A DNA stretch of 64,000 nucleotides, taken from MFD04580-c1 sp963702995 (GTDB lineage Bacteria > Planctomycetota > Phycisphaerae > Tepidisphaerales > Tepidisphaeraceae). The translations under genes were made by a program, and so were the position numbers. Position 1 is the stretch's first letter. The number at the start of each line of letters is the position of its first letter. The notes below the pieces were generated by a model. It searched no databases, was not told the origin of the DNA, and worked only from the letters and a program-made list of their open reading frames with translations. Location: the NCBI GenBank assembly GCA_963702995.1, contig OY969783.1, positions 1 through 64,000 on the forward strand, given 5' to 3'. Below, in pieces: positions 18,813 through 28,320 of this stretch.

Positions 18813-20573
18813 GCGGGGCGGCCGGGGCAGCGCCACCGGGCCCGGCGCCGCGAGGCCACCGAGCGGGCGATGGCGCCCACGACGCGCAGCTCCGCCCGGG
18901 CGATCGTCTGGATCGGCCCGGGGAACCAGGGGACCGCGAAGGGGAAGCGGCTGGGCTTCTTCGTCGCGACGGCCACCGTCGGCGGGGGGACGAGGACCTC
19001 GGCGTAGGCGTCCCGAAAGCGGGGCACCCAGCCCAGTTCGAGCAGCGCGTCGCGGAACGCGCCCCCGTGTAAAGGGACGATGGCCGCGTCGGCCCGGATG
19101 CCGGAGAGGAATCGACGCCGATCCGCCGGCTTCGCCAGGTAAGTCGCCTTCCAGAACTCTGGCGTGAAGATCTGGGCCCGGCCGTCGAGGAACAACTCGA
19201 ACTGGCCCGGCAGGCGCCATTCGAGGTAGCCGCCCCAGGCGAACTCGGAGATGAGCCGGTGGGTTTCGGGGCGGATGTTCTTTTCCGATTCGACCCAGGC
19301 GGCCGCGGCGCACGGGTAGCAGCCCGAGTCCGGCCCCATCCGATTGAGCCAGTCATCAATCGAGGTGCCCGATCGCGGGAAGGCCAGGGCGACCCGCGTG
19401 ATCCCGGCGAGCAGGACCGCCGTCGCCGCCCACCGCACCAGCGGCCGCCCGATGACCCGATCCGACAGCCGCGGCAGAAGGATCGCCAGTTGTGGCGCCA
19501 CGCCAATCGCGTAGACGGTCGAAAACCGTCCCATTCGCCACAAGATGAGGGTGCTGAGGAGCATGATCAGATGCTCCCCAGGTCGAAGGCGGCGCCGATT
19601 CCAGGCCCAGAGGATGACACACGTGACGACCAGCGCCGCCCGAGCCTTGCCGGTCGGGCTGACGTAAAAGGGCTTGGCCTCGGCGACAAAGCCGGCGGCC
19701 GCCAGCGTGTCGTGAAATTGATAATCGACAACGGCCGCCACCACGCCGGGAAGCATCGGCGTGGCCAGTGACGCGAGGCAGGTGGCCCCGGTCAGCAAGA
19801 AGTAGCGGCCGACGCGTCGATCGGCTTCGCCGCGCTCCGCCGGGCCGGCGACGCACCATCGCTCCCACAGCGCCCGGCCAGCAATGCCGCCGACCAGAGG
19901 GGGATAAAGACGACGTAGAGATGCACGTTCGCCAGCAGCGCCGTCAGGGGCACCACGCCCCACATCAGCCGCGATCGCTCTTCCAGCCGACGGTCACGAA
20001 CGAACAGCCACGCACAGGCCGCCAGAAGCACCAGCGCCGCCGTCACCGGCCGAAAGCTCAGGAACGGCAGACAAAAGAAGGCGGCGAAGGCGACCGCCAA
20101 CGCGGCACAGATTTCGGGGGCATCGCGGCCTTCATCGATCGACGCCGCCGCGACCGGAAGGAACCGCGATGACGTCTCGGCGGCCCGGGCGGATCGGCAG
20201 GCAAGGGCGACGAACAGAACGATCGCCGCCTGCATCGCCGCCTGGGCGCCCAGCGCCGCCCGATAGCCGCCGGCATCCCAGATCGATTTCATCCCCAGTT
20301 CCGCCAGCCACGAATAGGGCGTCCAGGGCGACTGGATCGAGGCGAACGACAACCGATCCACCAGCGGATGGACCCCTTCGGTGAAAAGCTGGTCCGCGAC
20401 GCGCAGGTGCCAGAAGGCGTCGGGGTCCATCGAGTCGAACAAGACAGCCTTGCCGGCGACGATCAGCGCGACCAGGCCAACCAGTAACGAAAAGCCCGAT
20501 AAGGCCCCGCGCGCGGCTTCGACTGCGGCGGCGCCACCGCGGCGGGCTCAATGAGGGTGCTGATCGCCGACAT
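18791..20573 (-). CDS. GT-C-like polytopic membrane protein (two apparent frameshifts)
   Basis: Three frames line up into one protein of about 594 residues. An ATG at 20573 opens MSAISTLIEPAAVAPPQ; after a break near 20510 the chain continues with a hydrophobic helix (LSGFSLLVGLVALIVAG) and DSMDPDAFWHLRVADQL, WTPYSWLAELG. After a second break near 19878 it runs through further membrane helices to a C-terminal soluble part with LISEFAWGGYLEWRLPG and VFLDGR-like QFELFLDGRAQIF. The DxDxxWHL and WLAE patterns are typical of uncharacterised bacterial GT-C-fold membrane proteins that resemble lipid-linked sugar transferases. Function is not established. It is divergent from the GT39 gene. Confidence 0.7.
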
Positions 20574-20779
20574 AGAGTCTCACTGTCGGCAACGAGACAG
20601 CGGCAGCGACACCCCTGTGGATGATCGGACGGAGCGCGGCATTTTATCGGGCGGCCGTTGTCGTCTCTTGCTGACGCGGCCGAGCCCACGCGCGGGCCAG
20701 CGCAGGTTTACGGACGTGGATTCCCGGCGGACGGGCCGTTACATTCCCGTCCCGCCAAAGCACCGCGAACAGACAGGGG

Positions 20780-22798
20780 TTGATCATCGAAAGCTCCACC
20801 GACATCACGCTCCAGGGAACGCCGCCTCCGATGCCCGGCCGAACGCGGCTCTATGTCGTCGGGGCGGGGCTCGCGGCTATCTTCATCCTGTTCACCAACC
20901 TTGGCGGCCCGCGGCTCGACGGAGATGAAGCGCTCTACGCACTCTGCACTGACCGCATTTTGGCCTCGGGTGACTGGCTGACACTTTCTCCGCACCCGCC
21001 GACCGCCTATTTTGAGAAGCCGCCCCTCTACATGTGGCTCACCGCCCTGAGCCACAGGGCTCTGCCGGGGCTCGAGCTGAAGTATCGATTCTGGTCGGCC
21101 GCGAGCGGCGTTGTGTGCGTTGCGATGACGTGCGCCCTGGGGAGCCGATTGCTCTCTCCCGAGGCGGGGCTGATGGGGGCGATGTTCCTTCTGCTCAACC
21201 GGAAGTTCACTGTCGAGCACGGCGCGCGGTCCGGCGTGATGGACGCCGCCGCCACGCTCTGCATGGTCGCGGCCGCGTGCAGTTATGTTCGTAGCGGCTT
21301 CTGGATGGTTCTGGAGGGTCGGCGCGGCCCATGGCGATCCGCGGTGGTGGTCGGCATCGCGACCGGCATCGCCTGCTGGCTTAAGCCGCTGGCGGGCATC
21401 CCGATGGTCGCGCTACTTGCCTTGCACGCGGTGTCTTACGCACCACGCGGCCGCCGGCGTCAGATCCTTGCGCCTCTGCTTGTCGCGGCCGCCGTGATGG
21501 TGGCGGTCGCGGCGCCTTGGTATGCGATGGAGTGGGCTCGTTATGGGAAGGGCTTTGTCAATGCGGTCCTCGGCCGCAACATCATCGCCCGCGCGACGAC
21601 GACCATCGACGTCCGGCATGCCCAGGGAGGTTGGTATTATGTTCAGGAGGTCACCGCGTCATCGGTCCCGTTCCTGTTCTGCGTACCCGCCCTGGTGATG
21701 GTGTCGGGAATCGCGCTGTTTGAGCGGGGTGCGGCGATGCGGCGCGACCATGGGCTGCTTGCGATCGTAGCTGTGGGGTGGGTCGCGGCGTTCAGCGTAA
21801 GCCGAAGCAAATTCCTCCACTACACCTATCCAGCGTTCCCCTTCATTGCGCTCGCGATCGCGGCGTCGATTGAGGGGGCGATTCGCCATTTCGTACGCAA
21901 CGACCCGATCGAGGCGTCCCGGGCGCGGTTCAGAACCAGGGTCATCTCCATCACGCTGGGGGCGCTCGGGGTCGCGTTCTGCCGAGACGTCTACGCCGAA
22001 ATGCCCAAGCAGACGCGAGCCTACGTCCCCTGGGAACTCTACCAGACCTTTCGCCCGGCGATCGATCGCGGAGCGGTTCAACTTCTTTTTGCCGGCGTCC
22101 CGGCGGCCGCCAACGCTTGGTCGGAGGAGACCGACATCACTCCCGGCGACTTCTTCTATCTGTCCCATATGCGCCATGTGACGTTGATCGTCACCGCCGC
22201 GAGCTTGCAGTCATCCCTCGCGACCGAGCGCCCGACGTTGCTGATCCTCTCCCGGGAACTGGGCAAACCAGACCTGTACGATCAGCTCAAGCTGGAAGAC
22301 CGCCTGGACCCGCGCTTCAGAGCGGCCGAGCGCGCATTCGACGTGCTGGCGCTGGACCTGATGGGCCTGCTCCAGATCAAGTCCAGCGGCGCTGAGGCAA
22401 GACCGTTCGTCGCTTTCGAGGAAGGCGTGCAAACGAATGAGGGCTTTCGATTTTCCGGCAGCCTGAGCGCGCACGTCACCCCGCCCCTGCCGGCCGACAT
22501 GCTGTTGACGCTCGTCATCCGGCCAGTGCCCGGAATGGAAGCAATGGTGGTGCGGCCGGTCACGATGGTTGACGATCAGCCGCAATCCGTCGGCGGGGCC
22601 GCCCGCTTCGCCGACGGCCTTCGCGTCACCGCATTACTGGACCTGCGCCCGCACGCTCCGGCGGCGGTGCGTCAGGTCCGCTTCCGTCTCCAGCCCGCCG
22701 ACGGCCGCTCCGCCTCAATCGGCGGAGTGGTGACGACAACCACGCTCACGGTCCTTCCCCAGGTCCCGCAGGAAAATGTGAATCGCCCGAAGCGATAG
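20780..22798 (+). CDS. Glycosyltransferase family 39 (ArnT/PMT-like) membrane protein
   Basis: A 672-residue protein with about ten membrane helices. The first luminal loop carries the acidic GT-C motif GGPRLDGDEALYA, followed by TAYFEKPPLYMWL, which is typical of ArnT-like enzymes (EKPPL). These enzymes take a sugar from an undecaprenyl- or dolichyl-phosphate carrier and transfer it to lipid or protein on the outer face of the membrane. The C-terminal ~200 residues form a soluble domain of beta character without recognised motif. Donor and acceptor are unknown. A palindromic repeat (22831-22900) separates it from the convergent GH88-like gene and may act as a transcription stop for both. Confidence 0.83.
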   Translation: MIIESSTDITLQGTPPPMPGRTRLYVVGAGLAAIFILFTNLGGPRLDGDEALYALCTDRILASGDWLTLSPHPPTAYFEKPPLYMWLTALSHRALPGLELKYRFWSAASGVVCVAMTCALGSRLLSPEAGLMGAMFLLLNRKFTVEHGARSGVMDAAATLCMVAAACSYVRSGFWMVLEGRRGPWRSAVVVGIATGIACWLKPLAGIPMVALLALHAVSYAPRGRRRQILAPLLVAAAVMVAVAAPWYAMEWARYGKGFVNAVLGRNIIARATTTIDVRHAQGGWYYVQEVTASSVPFLFCVPALVMVSGIALFERGAAMRRDHGLLAIVAVGWVAAFSVSRSKFLHYTYPAFPFIALAIAASIEGAIRHFVRNDPIEASRARFRTRVISITLGALGVAFCRDVYAEMPKQTRAYVPWELYQTFRPAIDRGAVQLLFAGVPAAANAWSEETDITPGDFFYLSHMRHVTLIVTAASLQSSLATERPTLLILSRELGKPDLYDQLKLEDRLDPRFRAAERAFDVLALDLMGLLQIKSSGAEARPFVAFEEGVQTNEGFRFSGSLSAHVTPPLPADMLLTLVIRPVPGMEAMVVRPVTMVDDQPQSVGGAARFADGLRVTALLDLRPHAPAAVRQVRFRLQPADGRSASIGGVVTTTTLTVLPQVPQENVNRPKR

Positions 22799-22830
22799 CG
22801 GTCTCGTCCGAGCATGATGGGTCGGGCCAA

Positions 22831-22900
22831 GTGCCGCCGGTGCCCTCACCGGCGAGGACGAGTGCGCCCGGCAACGCCGCCGGTGAGGCACCGGCGGCAC
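22831..22900. repeat. GC palindrome family 3, copy 2 (between convergent genes)
   Basis: Left arm GTGCCGCCGGTGCCCTCACC at 22831 and a right arm, complementary with few mismatches, ending GGTGAGGCACCGGCGGCAC at 22882-22900. It is located exactly in the gap between the stop codons of the GT39 gene (+) and the GH88-like gene (-), so it could act as a bidirectional hairpin terminator, although no T tract follows. Confidence 0.7.
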
Positions 22901-22921
22901 AAATCGGCCGGGGACGGGCGC

Positions 22922-24316
22922 TCAATTCTCACGCGGCCGCACAGCGTAAAATGTCAGCCACGGCTTCGCCGTCGCTTCCCGCTGAATCAACAGGGCGAGC
23001 TCGCGCGCGTGATAGTCCCCCCACATGCTCGACTCCCCGCACGGCACTTTTCGACCGGGCGGGACGAAGTCCCAGCCGTTGGGCCGGTGATAAACGCTGT
23101 GGAGAACGAGCCCCTCATGATCGGGTGAGGTGTCGAGATAAGGCTCCGCGAAGGCCGTTCGGGCGACGGTCAGCCCGGCCTGCCAGTAGCGGGCCCCGTC
23201 CTGCGTCGCCGCGGATGCTCGCTTGAGATGGCGGCCAAGGCGAAGCAGGCCTTGAGCCGCGATCACGGCGGCGGAGCTGTCCACAGGCTCATGATCGTTG
23301 AACGGCTCGGCCGGGCGGTCGAGGTAAGCGCCCAGTTTCGACAGGCCCGGCGCGCCGGTGTCCCAATACGGAATGCCGTCGGTCGGCGTTTGCTCGATGT
23401 AAAAGTCAGCCACGGCCCAAGCCACCTCCTCAAATCGCGCGATCGTCCTCACCCGATCGACGCCTCCAAGTAACGCGTCAGGCAAGTCGGCCAGGAACTC
23501 GATCTGCTCCGCGAAGCCGCAGAGGATCCACGCAAGCCCCCGCGTCCACGTCGAAAAAGGGGAGAAGCCCTGTTGACTGCTCGGACAGCGGTAGTTGCCG
23601 TCGTTCAGGTTGAAGATTGACTCGTGTACGACGCGTCCGCGGACGTCATAGATGTCGCGGCCGCCGCCGAAATACACGTTGTAGCGCGCGGTGGTTTCGG
23701 CGTGGAGAATCGCGCGGTCAAGAAGATCGATCGGCCGATCGTTCTCGGCCATCAGCCGATGGCCCAGCCGATGGCTGATCGCCAGCGCCCGCATCGACCG
23801 GATCGTGTCGGCGAACAGTGAGTGCGGCCCGTTGAACGAATAGACAAACCCCGCCCCGTCCCGCAGTTCGGTCCACCGCGAAGCCTGCACCGCCCCGGAC
23901 AGTTTGAGCGCGAGCTCATAAAAGTTCCGTTCCCACGGCACTTCGGGGATGAGCCCCTCCGTCATCATCCGCAACAGGTTGCCGTAGGTGCTGACGTTGT
24001 TGAAGCCGTGGTCATGGACGCCGATGTGGCTGACGTGGGAGGCCATCGCCGTGACGGTCTGCCGGCGGCCGATCTCGAGCAGGTCGGCGTCTGGCGTCGC
24101 CTCGAACTGAAGGAGGGCCGACCCAAACTGAAACCCCTGCGTCCACTCCGTCCAGCCGCGGGACGTGTATTCTCCGTTCACGGTGAAGACGGGCGTCCCG
24201 CGAGAAACATCCCAGCGCGCGTTGAGCCGACGGATCTTCCGGGCCGAGGCGTCGAACAGTCGGTGAATGGACGTGAGCAGGTCAACGGCGCGAAGCGCGG
24301 GGTCGATTTCGATCAT
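22922..24316 (-). CDS. GH88-like unsaturated uronyl hydrolase
   Basis: A 464-residue protein predicted to be an (alpha/alpha)6-barrel glycoside hydrolase. Family features are the SRGWTEWTQGFQFGSALLQF region, GVHDHGFNNVSTYG (the conserved HDxGF), DGNYRCPSSQQGFSPFSTW-like sequence followed by TRGLAWILCGFA, DGIPYWDTGAP and HEPVDSSAAVIAAQGLLRLG. The last contains the Asp proposed to protonate the unsaturated uronic acid. These enzymes remove 4,5-unsaturated uronic acids left by polysaccharide lyases. No signal peptide is visible, so it probably acts on imported oligosaccharides. The product is a keto-uronate, which would feed the KDG kinase/KDPG aldolase genes 16 kb away. I chose the ATG at 24316 over a GTG nine bases earlier. 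Confidence 0.82.
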   Translation of the reverse strand: MIEIDPALRAVDLLTSIHRLFDASARKIRRLNARWDVSRGTPVFTVNGEYTSRGWTEWTQGFQFGSALLQFEATPDADLLEIGRRQTVTAMASHVSHIGVHDHGFNNVSTYGNLLRMMTEGLIPEVPWERNFYELALKLSGAVQASRWTELRDGAGFVYSFNGPHSLFADTIRSMRALAISHRLGHRLMAENDRPIDLLDRAILHAETTARYNVYFGGGRDIYDVRGRVVHESIFNLNDGNYRCPSSQQGFSPFSTWTRGLAWILCGFAEQIEFLADLPDALLGGVDRVRTIARFEEVAWAVADFYIEQTPTDGIPYWDTGAPGLSKLGAYLDRPAEPFNDHEPVDSSAAVIAAQGLLRLGRHLKRASAATQDGARYWQAGLTVARTAFAEPYLDTSPDHEGLVLHSVYHRPNGWDFVPPGRKVPCGESSMWGDYHARELALLIQREATAKPWLTFYAVRPREN

Positions 24317-24406
24317 GGGGCTCACAAGATAGCGTGGGGCCGGCCGCGTGGAAGAGGGAACGGATCGGCCCCGGCCGGCGAACGGCGTCGATGGGGTTGG
24401 GTCGGA

Positions 24407-25207
24407 TCAGAGCCGTCGCAGGTGAAACCCGCCGTCGATGTTCAACACATCCCCGGTGGAGAACGGAAATCGCCCCTCGAAGATCGCCTGGACCGCCTGG
24501 GCGACGTCCTCCGCGGTGCCCCAGCGGCGCTGCGGGACGAGCCCTTCGGCGAGCAGGCGGTCGTACTTGTCCTTCACGCCCGCGGTCATGTCGGTCGCCA
24601 TGATCCCGGGGCGAAGCTCCATCACCTGGATCCCTTCTTCCGCCAGCCGCGCGGCGAAAAGCTGCGTCGCCATCGCCAGCCCGGCCTTGGAGACGCAATA
24701 CTCACCGCGATTGGTGGTGACCGCCGTCGCCGACAGGCTGCTGACAAAGAGCAGCTTGTACCCGCCCGCCAGCCGCCCGCGACCGGGGTTCGCCAGCCAC
24801 CACCGCGCCGCCAGTTGCGAGAGGAAATAGGGCCCTTTCAGGTTGATCCCGACCACTTCGTCAAACGCGGCTTCGGTCGCATTAAGCAGGTCCGCCCGCA
24901 CCCGCGGCGCAACGCCCGCATTGTTCACCAGCGCGTCCAGATGGCCGAGCGACCCGATCGCCTCATCGAACATCCGCTGCCGATCCGCGGCGACAGCGAT
25001 GTCCGCCTGAACCAGCGGAAAGACCTGATCCCCCTGAACCGCTGCCGCCACGCAAGCCGCCGCCGTTTCTTCGGCCGCCGCCCGGTTGCTCGCGTAATGG
25101 ATCGCCACCGAATGCCCGGTGCGGGCCAGTCGTTCGGCGATCCCACGCCCCAGCCCGCGGCTGGCGCCGGTGACGAGAATGCAGGGGGGCGGTGGCGCGG
25201 TTTGCAT
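24407..25207 (-). CDS. 3-ketoacyl-ACP-reductase-like SDR
   Basis: A 266-residue short-chain dehydrogenase. The ATG at 25207 (MQTAPPPPCILVTGASRGLG) is chosen since the NAD(P)-binding TGASRGLGRGIAE motif then starts near residue 13. NNAG is at LVNNAGVAP, the catalytic serine in LLFVSSLSAT and the tyrosine/lysine pair in YCVSKAG. The C-terminus ends with GDVLNIDGGFHLRRL, typical of FabG-like enzymes. Homologues of this type act on sugars or 2-keto acids as often as on acyl carriers. Its neighbours (a GH88-like hydrolase downstream and an Old Yellow Enzyme relative upstream) suggest carbohydrate rather than fatty-acid metabolism. Confidence 0.85.
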   Translation of the reverse strand: MQTAPPPPCILVTGASRGLGRGIAERLARTGHSVAIHYASNRAAAEETAAACVAAAVQGDQVFPLVQADIAVAADRQRMFDEAIGSLGHLDALVNNAGVAPRVRADLLNATEAAFDEVVGINLKGPYFLSQLAARWWLANPGRGRLAGGYKLLFVSSLSATAVTTNRGEYCVSKAGLAMATQLFAARLAEEGIQVMELRPGIMATDMTAGVKDKYDRLLAEGLVPQRRWGTAEDVAQAVQAIFEGRFPFSTGDVLNIDGGFHLRRL

Positions 25208-25263
25208 ATCGACGCTCACGTAACTCACCTCAAAAGCCTTAGCGGCCAGACAAGGCCACCCAC

Positions 25264-25532
25264 GAGCCGCGCCCGTGAGGAAGCGGCCCACGCAACATGG
25301 CGCGCCCGCCAAAATTGCCGAAAGGCTCCCGCTCGAACCGCGACCGCTACCTCACGCGACGGCCGAGATACCTTCTCGCAAAGGGAAAGCCGCCGACGAG
25401 CCGCGCCAGCTCGACCGAGCTTGCCGCGCCCGTGAGGAAGCGGGGCATCGCCGCAGGCGGGCATTTACCGCTCCCAGGAACAGATTAGTCGCCGCGTACG
25501 GCGACTGCCCGCTTCCTGACGGGCGCGGCTCG
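25264..25532. repeat. Hairpin repeat family 2, copies 1-2
   Basis: A GAGCCGCGCCCGTGAGGAAG unit at 25264 is repeated at about 25423-25447 and answered by its complement (CGCTTCCTGACGGGCGCGGC) at about 25510-25529. Between the arms sits a smaller hairpin GTCGCCGCGTACGGCGAC at 25489-25506. The same nested structure recurs at 30661-30775 with half copies at 30881-31001. The 428 bp between the SDR and the Old Yellow Enzyme gene are filled by this repeat and hold no gene. Confidence 0.75.
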
Positions 25533-25635
25533 TCAAATGCGGTCCCTTGTGCGCAAGGTTCGTCGGCAGTCTGGCCCGGGCGTAAGCCCGCCTCGTCGGG
25601 CCCGCTCGCACCCCGCGTCTTCGCGCAAAACGTTC

Positions 25636-27107
25636 CTACGCCGGCTTCCCCTTCTTGATCGCCTTCAGCCGTGCCGCCGTTTCCGTTCCGGAGTAATAAT
25701 CGTCCAGCGGGTAGCACCCCGAGGTCAACCCGTTCCGGGGCGCCGTCGTGCAGTCGCTGAAGGTTCGGCAAACCTTCTTGTTCAGCAGCGGCCGCCCCGC
25801 CAGGAGGTCGGCCGGGAGTTGCGGGTACGAGAGGACCATTCGCCCCAGGCCGACGCTGTCGATCCACCCGTCGCGCACCACCGCCTGGCCGACGTGCCCG
25901 AGGAAATCCTGCAGATAGGTGTACGCGCTGCCGACGCAGAACAGTTCGGGGAACTTTCGCTTCAGGTCGCGATGGACGGTCAGTTGCCGCGCCACGCCCA
26001 CCAGCGGGTCTTCCGGCGGCAGGTACCCGTCGGACGGCGGGTAGAGCGCCGGTCGCTGGACGTGCGGGTTGTAGTAGGGGCTGCCGGCGCTCAGGTTGAC
26101 GAGTCGGATGTTTAAGTCGCGCAGCAGTCCAAGAAACCGAATCGGCTCGGCAAGATCCCATTCGGTCGGGTTGTTCTCGTTCACGCCGAATCCGTGGCGA
26201 TAGGGGATAGCGCCCGTAAAGTCTTCCGGGATGCCCGGCCCGGCTTGCCCGGCGTCGAAAGCGCCGGGTCGGGCCGGTAGGGGATGACGTCGAACGCCGA
26301 GAGGCGCACGCCGATCTTCATGCCCGGCGCGACCGACCGGATTCCCTGGACGATCTCGCGGAGGTAGCGCGTCCGGTTTTCGAAGCTCCCGCCGTAGTCG
26401 CCCGGCCGCGTGTGGCCGCCGAGCAGTTCGTGGCCCAGGTAGCCGTGGCAGTGCTTGACGTCGATGAACTGGAACCCCAACGCGGCCGCCAGGCGCGCGG
26501 CGGAGATGTAGGCATCAATGATCGACCGAATGTCCCCATCCGACATCACCGGGTAATCCGGCCCGAGCTTTAGTCGCCGGTCGAGCACCGGGTGGTGGAA
26601 GGGGATCATCGGCTCGGGCCGGTGGTGATCGTTCGGCTTGCTGTAGCGGCCGGAATGGGTGAGCTGAATCCCAACGACCAGGTCATCCGTTGTCCCGAAC
26701 CGCTCCTGATGCTCGGCCACCAGCGTCTCCCGCAGGCGGCCGATCTCCCCCTGGGTCGCCTCGTTCAACAGGAGCTGATTCGGGTTCGCCCGCCCGTCGT
26801 GCCGAACGGCGACCGCCTCGCCCCCCCAGATCAGCTTCGCCCCGCTGGCGCCAAAGTGCTTCCACCGCCGCACCGTCGCCTCACTCGGGCGCCCGTCGGC
26901 CGTGCCGTCCCACCCCTCCATCGGATGAATGGTGAACCGGTTCCCGATCCGCAACCCGTCCACATCGGCCGCTTGTGACAGGGGCGACGCATCACCGGCA
27001 AGGAGCTGATCGTCGCACGGCACATCCAGCCCCAGACGGGTGAGATGATCGCGGAAAACGGACAGCTCTCTGACACTGCCCAGCCGAAGGATGGTCTTTT
27101 CTGCCAT
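25636..27107 (-). CDS. NADH:flavin oxidoreductase (Old Yellow Enzyme family), apparent frameshift near 26240
   Basis: Two frames combine into one protein of about 490 residues. From the ATG at 27107 (MAEKTILRLGS) the first part has the FMN-binding TIM-barrel strands: RIGNRFTIHPMEGWDGTADG, LIWGGEAVAV, VGIQLTHSGRYSKPND and the catalytic-site HCHGYLGHELLGGHT. It also has KIGVRLSAFD. A base missing near 26240 (after TPGKPG) throws it out of frame; the second frame resumes with PGIPEDFTGAIPYRHGFGVN and continues through VNLSAGSPYYNP, GQAVVRDGWIDSVGLGRMVL and CRTFSDCTTAPRNGL to 25636. The family reduces activated double bonds with NAD(P)H. The C-terminal Cys-rich stretch resembles the start of the iron-sulfur part of longer relatives, but no FAD domain follows. 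Confidence 0.85.
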
Positions 27108-27138
27108 AGGGTTGGTCCGGCGGCATCGTACCGACGGA

Positions 27139-27452
27139 TCACCCAAAAGAAACCTCACAGGCCAGTTCGTAAAGTCCAGTCAAGGTCGTCCGCCCAGCCA
27201 AAAATGCGCGCGGCGAACGGGCGCAGCGTACGACATGCCGCGCCACCGCCCCGTCGATCGCGCCCCGGATCATGTCCCGGCCGAGGGCCGCCCGGTCGAT
27301 CATTTCGATGGGGATGGCCGCACGAACCTCCGCCCGCGGCCGCCCTTGCCCGTCGCGCCAGCCGAGCGTCTTTCGGATCAGATATCCGACCAGCCTAACG
27401 GCCCGGCGGACCCAATACGGAAGACAATCGTCGAAGAACTGGTTGGGCCGGT
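27139..27452 (-). other. Unassigned open frame without start codon
   Basis: Directly upstream of the Old Yellow Enzyme gene, one minus-strand frame is open for about 105 codons to a TGA at 27139. It contains PNQFFDDCLPYWVRRAVRLV, GYLIRKTLGW, RAEVRAAIPIEMIDRAALG and TTLTGLYELACEVSFG. It lacks a convincing start and abuts the truncated REP-type transposase remnant, so it may be the tail of another broken gene. I do not recognise a family. The remaining 27629-27702 stretch holds nothing visible. Confidence 0.3.
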
Positions 27453-27628
27453 ATGGTTGGGCATGAGGCAGTAGGAAAGCGACTGCCCCCGAGCGGCCGC
27501 CAGAGCGCGGGCCATCGCCCGCTCAAACGGCGCGTAGTCCTCGTCTTGTCCAAGATGGTACGGCGGCCGACGCCAGGTTCAGGATGAAAAATGATATCGC
27601 CAGGGGCCTTGCGGGCGTTGCGGCGCAC
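27453..27628 (-). pseudogene. Remnant of a REP-associated tyrosine transposase (RAYT, Y1_Tnp)
   Basis: From a GTG at 27628 the sequence reads RRNARKAPGDIIFH then, in shifted frames, LNLASAAVPS and QDEDYAPFERAMARALAAAR followed by GQSLSYCLMPNH. This is the N-terminal third of a RAYT: the APGxxxHVLNR start, the DEDYxxFE helix and the YCLMPNH metal/HUH-type segment. Two small frameshifts separate the pieces and the similarity ends exactly after MPNH, before the catalytic tyrosine. RAYTs mobilise REP palindromes; this broken copy lies in a window full of palindromic repeats, two families of which flank it within 4 kb. Confidence 0.6.
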
Positions 27629-27702
27629 GAGAGCAACCTACGGAATCGGCAGCGTCCATCGACTGATTGAGACTGTCCGACTGTCCCCTTTTCCAACCCG
27701 TT

Positions 27703-28320
27703 TCAGAGCCCCGCGGTCTCCGCTAAGCCAAGAAGCTCATCTAAAAGCGCCTTCAGTCTTAGGCATTTTCGACACGCAACCTCTGGGTCCAGCTTGGCGA
27801 ACATTTGCGTTCCGTACACGATCTTCTTGTATGTCTTGCGATTCGCCTGGCGGTACAGCCGATTAAGCAGATAGGAGGGCGGTTCGTCGAAATTCACCTG
27901 CTCCGGCGTATCTGTCTTTCTGGGAAACAACGCTCGCACGTCGGCGGGAAAGAGCTCTGGCTGGCTCAGAAGCCACGCTTCAGTCTCATGTACGGCAAAC
28001 GAGTGACGGAATCGCGCGTGCCCGACTTTGTCCTCAAGGTGTTTCTTGCCCCACGCCTCCCGGTCACTGGGCGTATCCACGCCCGGCGGATAGAAGGTCG
28101 GACCGTAGAGGTCCAAGAGCGATATGACCGCAATGACGTCGTCGGACTGAAGATGCAGCTTTGTCTTCACTTTCAGGTCTTGGACCAGTTGAGGCCATCC
28201 GTCAAACCGGACGGTTTTGACGCCGACCGGCTGGGTCAGCCGCGCGTCCAGCCACCGTTTTAAGAACGCGGGCACTGCTTTCTGCTCCGTATAGCCCTCG
28301 ACGAGCAAGATGAATTTCAT
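27703..28320 (-). CDS. DUF4276 / TOPRIM-like effector of an ATPase-nuclease pair
   Basis: A 205-residue protein. The ATG at 28320 (MKFILLVEGYTEQKAVPAFL) overlaps the stop of the upstream ATPase by four bases (ATGA), so the two are translationally coupled. Glu8 in LLVEGYTE and Asp70 in AVISLLDLYG fit the Glu and Asp of a TOPRIM-like fold, and AVHETEAWLLSQPE (residues 109-122) is the conserved HExEAW segment of DUF4276. Such proteins are predicted metal-dependent nucleases or phosphotransferases. Paired with an SMC/OLD-like ATPase they resemble two-gene anti-phage systems such as PARIS, whose effector AriB is also TOPRIM-like (but DUF4435). Defence function is inferred. Confidence 0.8.
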   Translation of the reverse strand: MKFILLVEGYTEQKAVPAFLKRWLDARLTQPVGVKTVRFDGWPQLVQDLKVKTKLHLQSDDVIAVISLLDLYGPTFYPPGVDTPSDREAWGKKHLEDKVGHARFRHSFAVHETEAWLLSQPELFPADVRALFPRKTDTPEQVNFDEPPSYLLNRLYRQANRKTYKKIVYGTQMFAKLDPEVACRKCLRLKALLDELLGLAETAGL

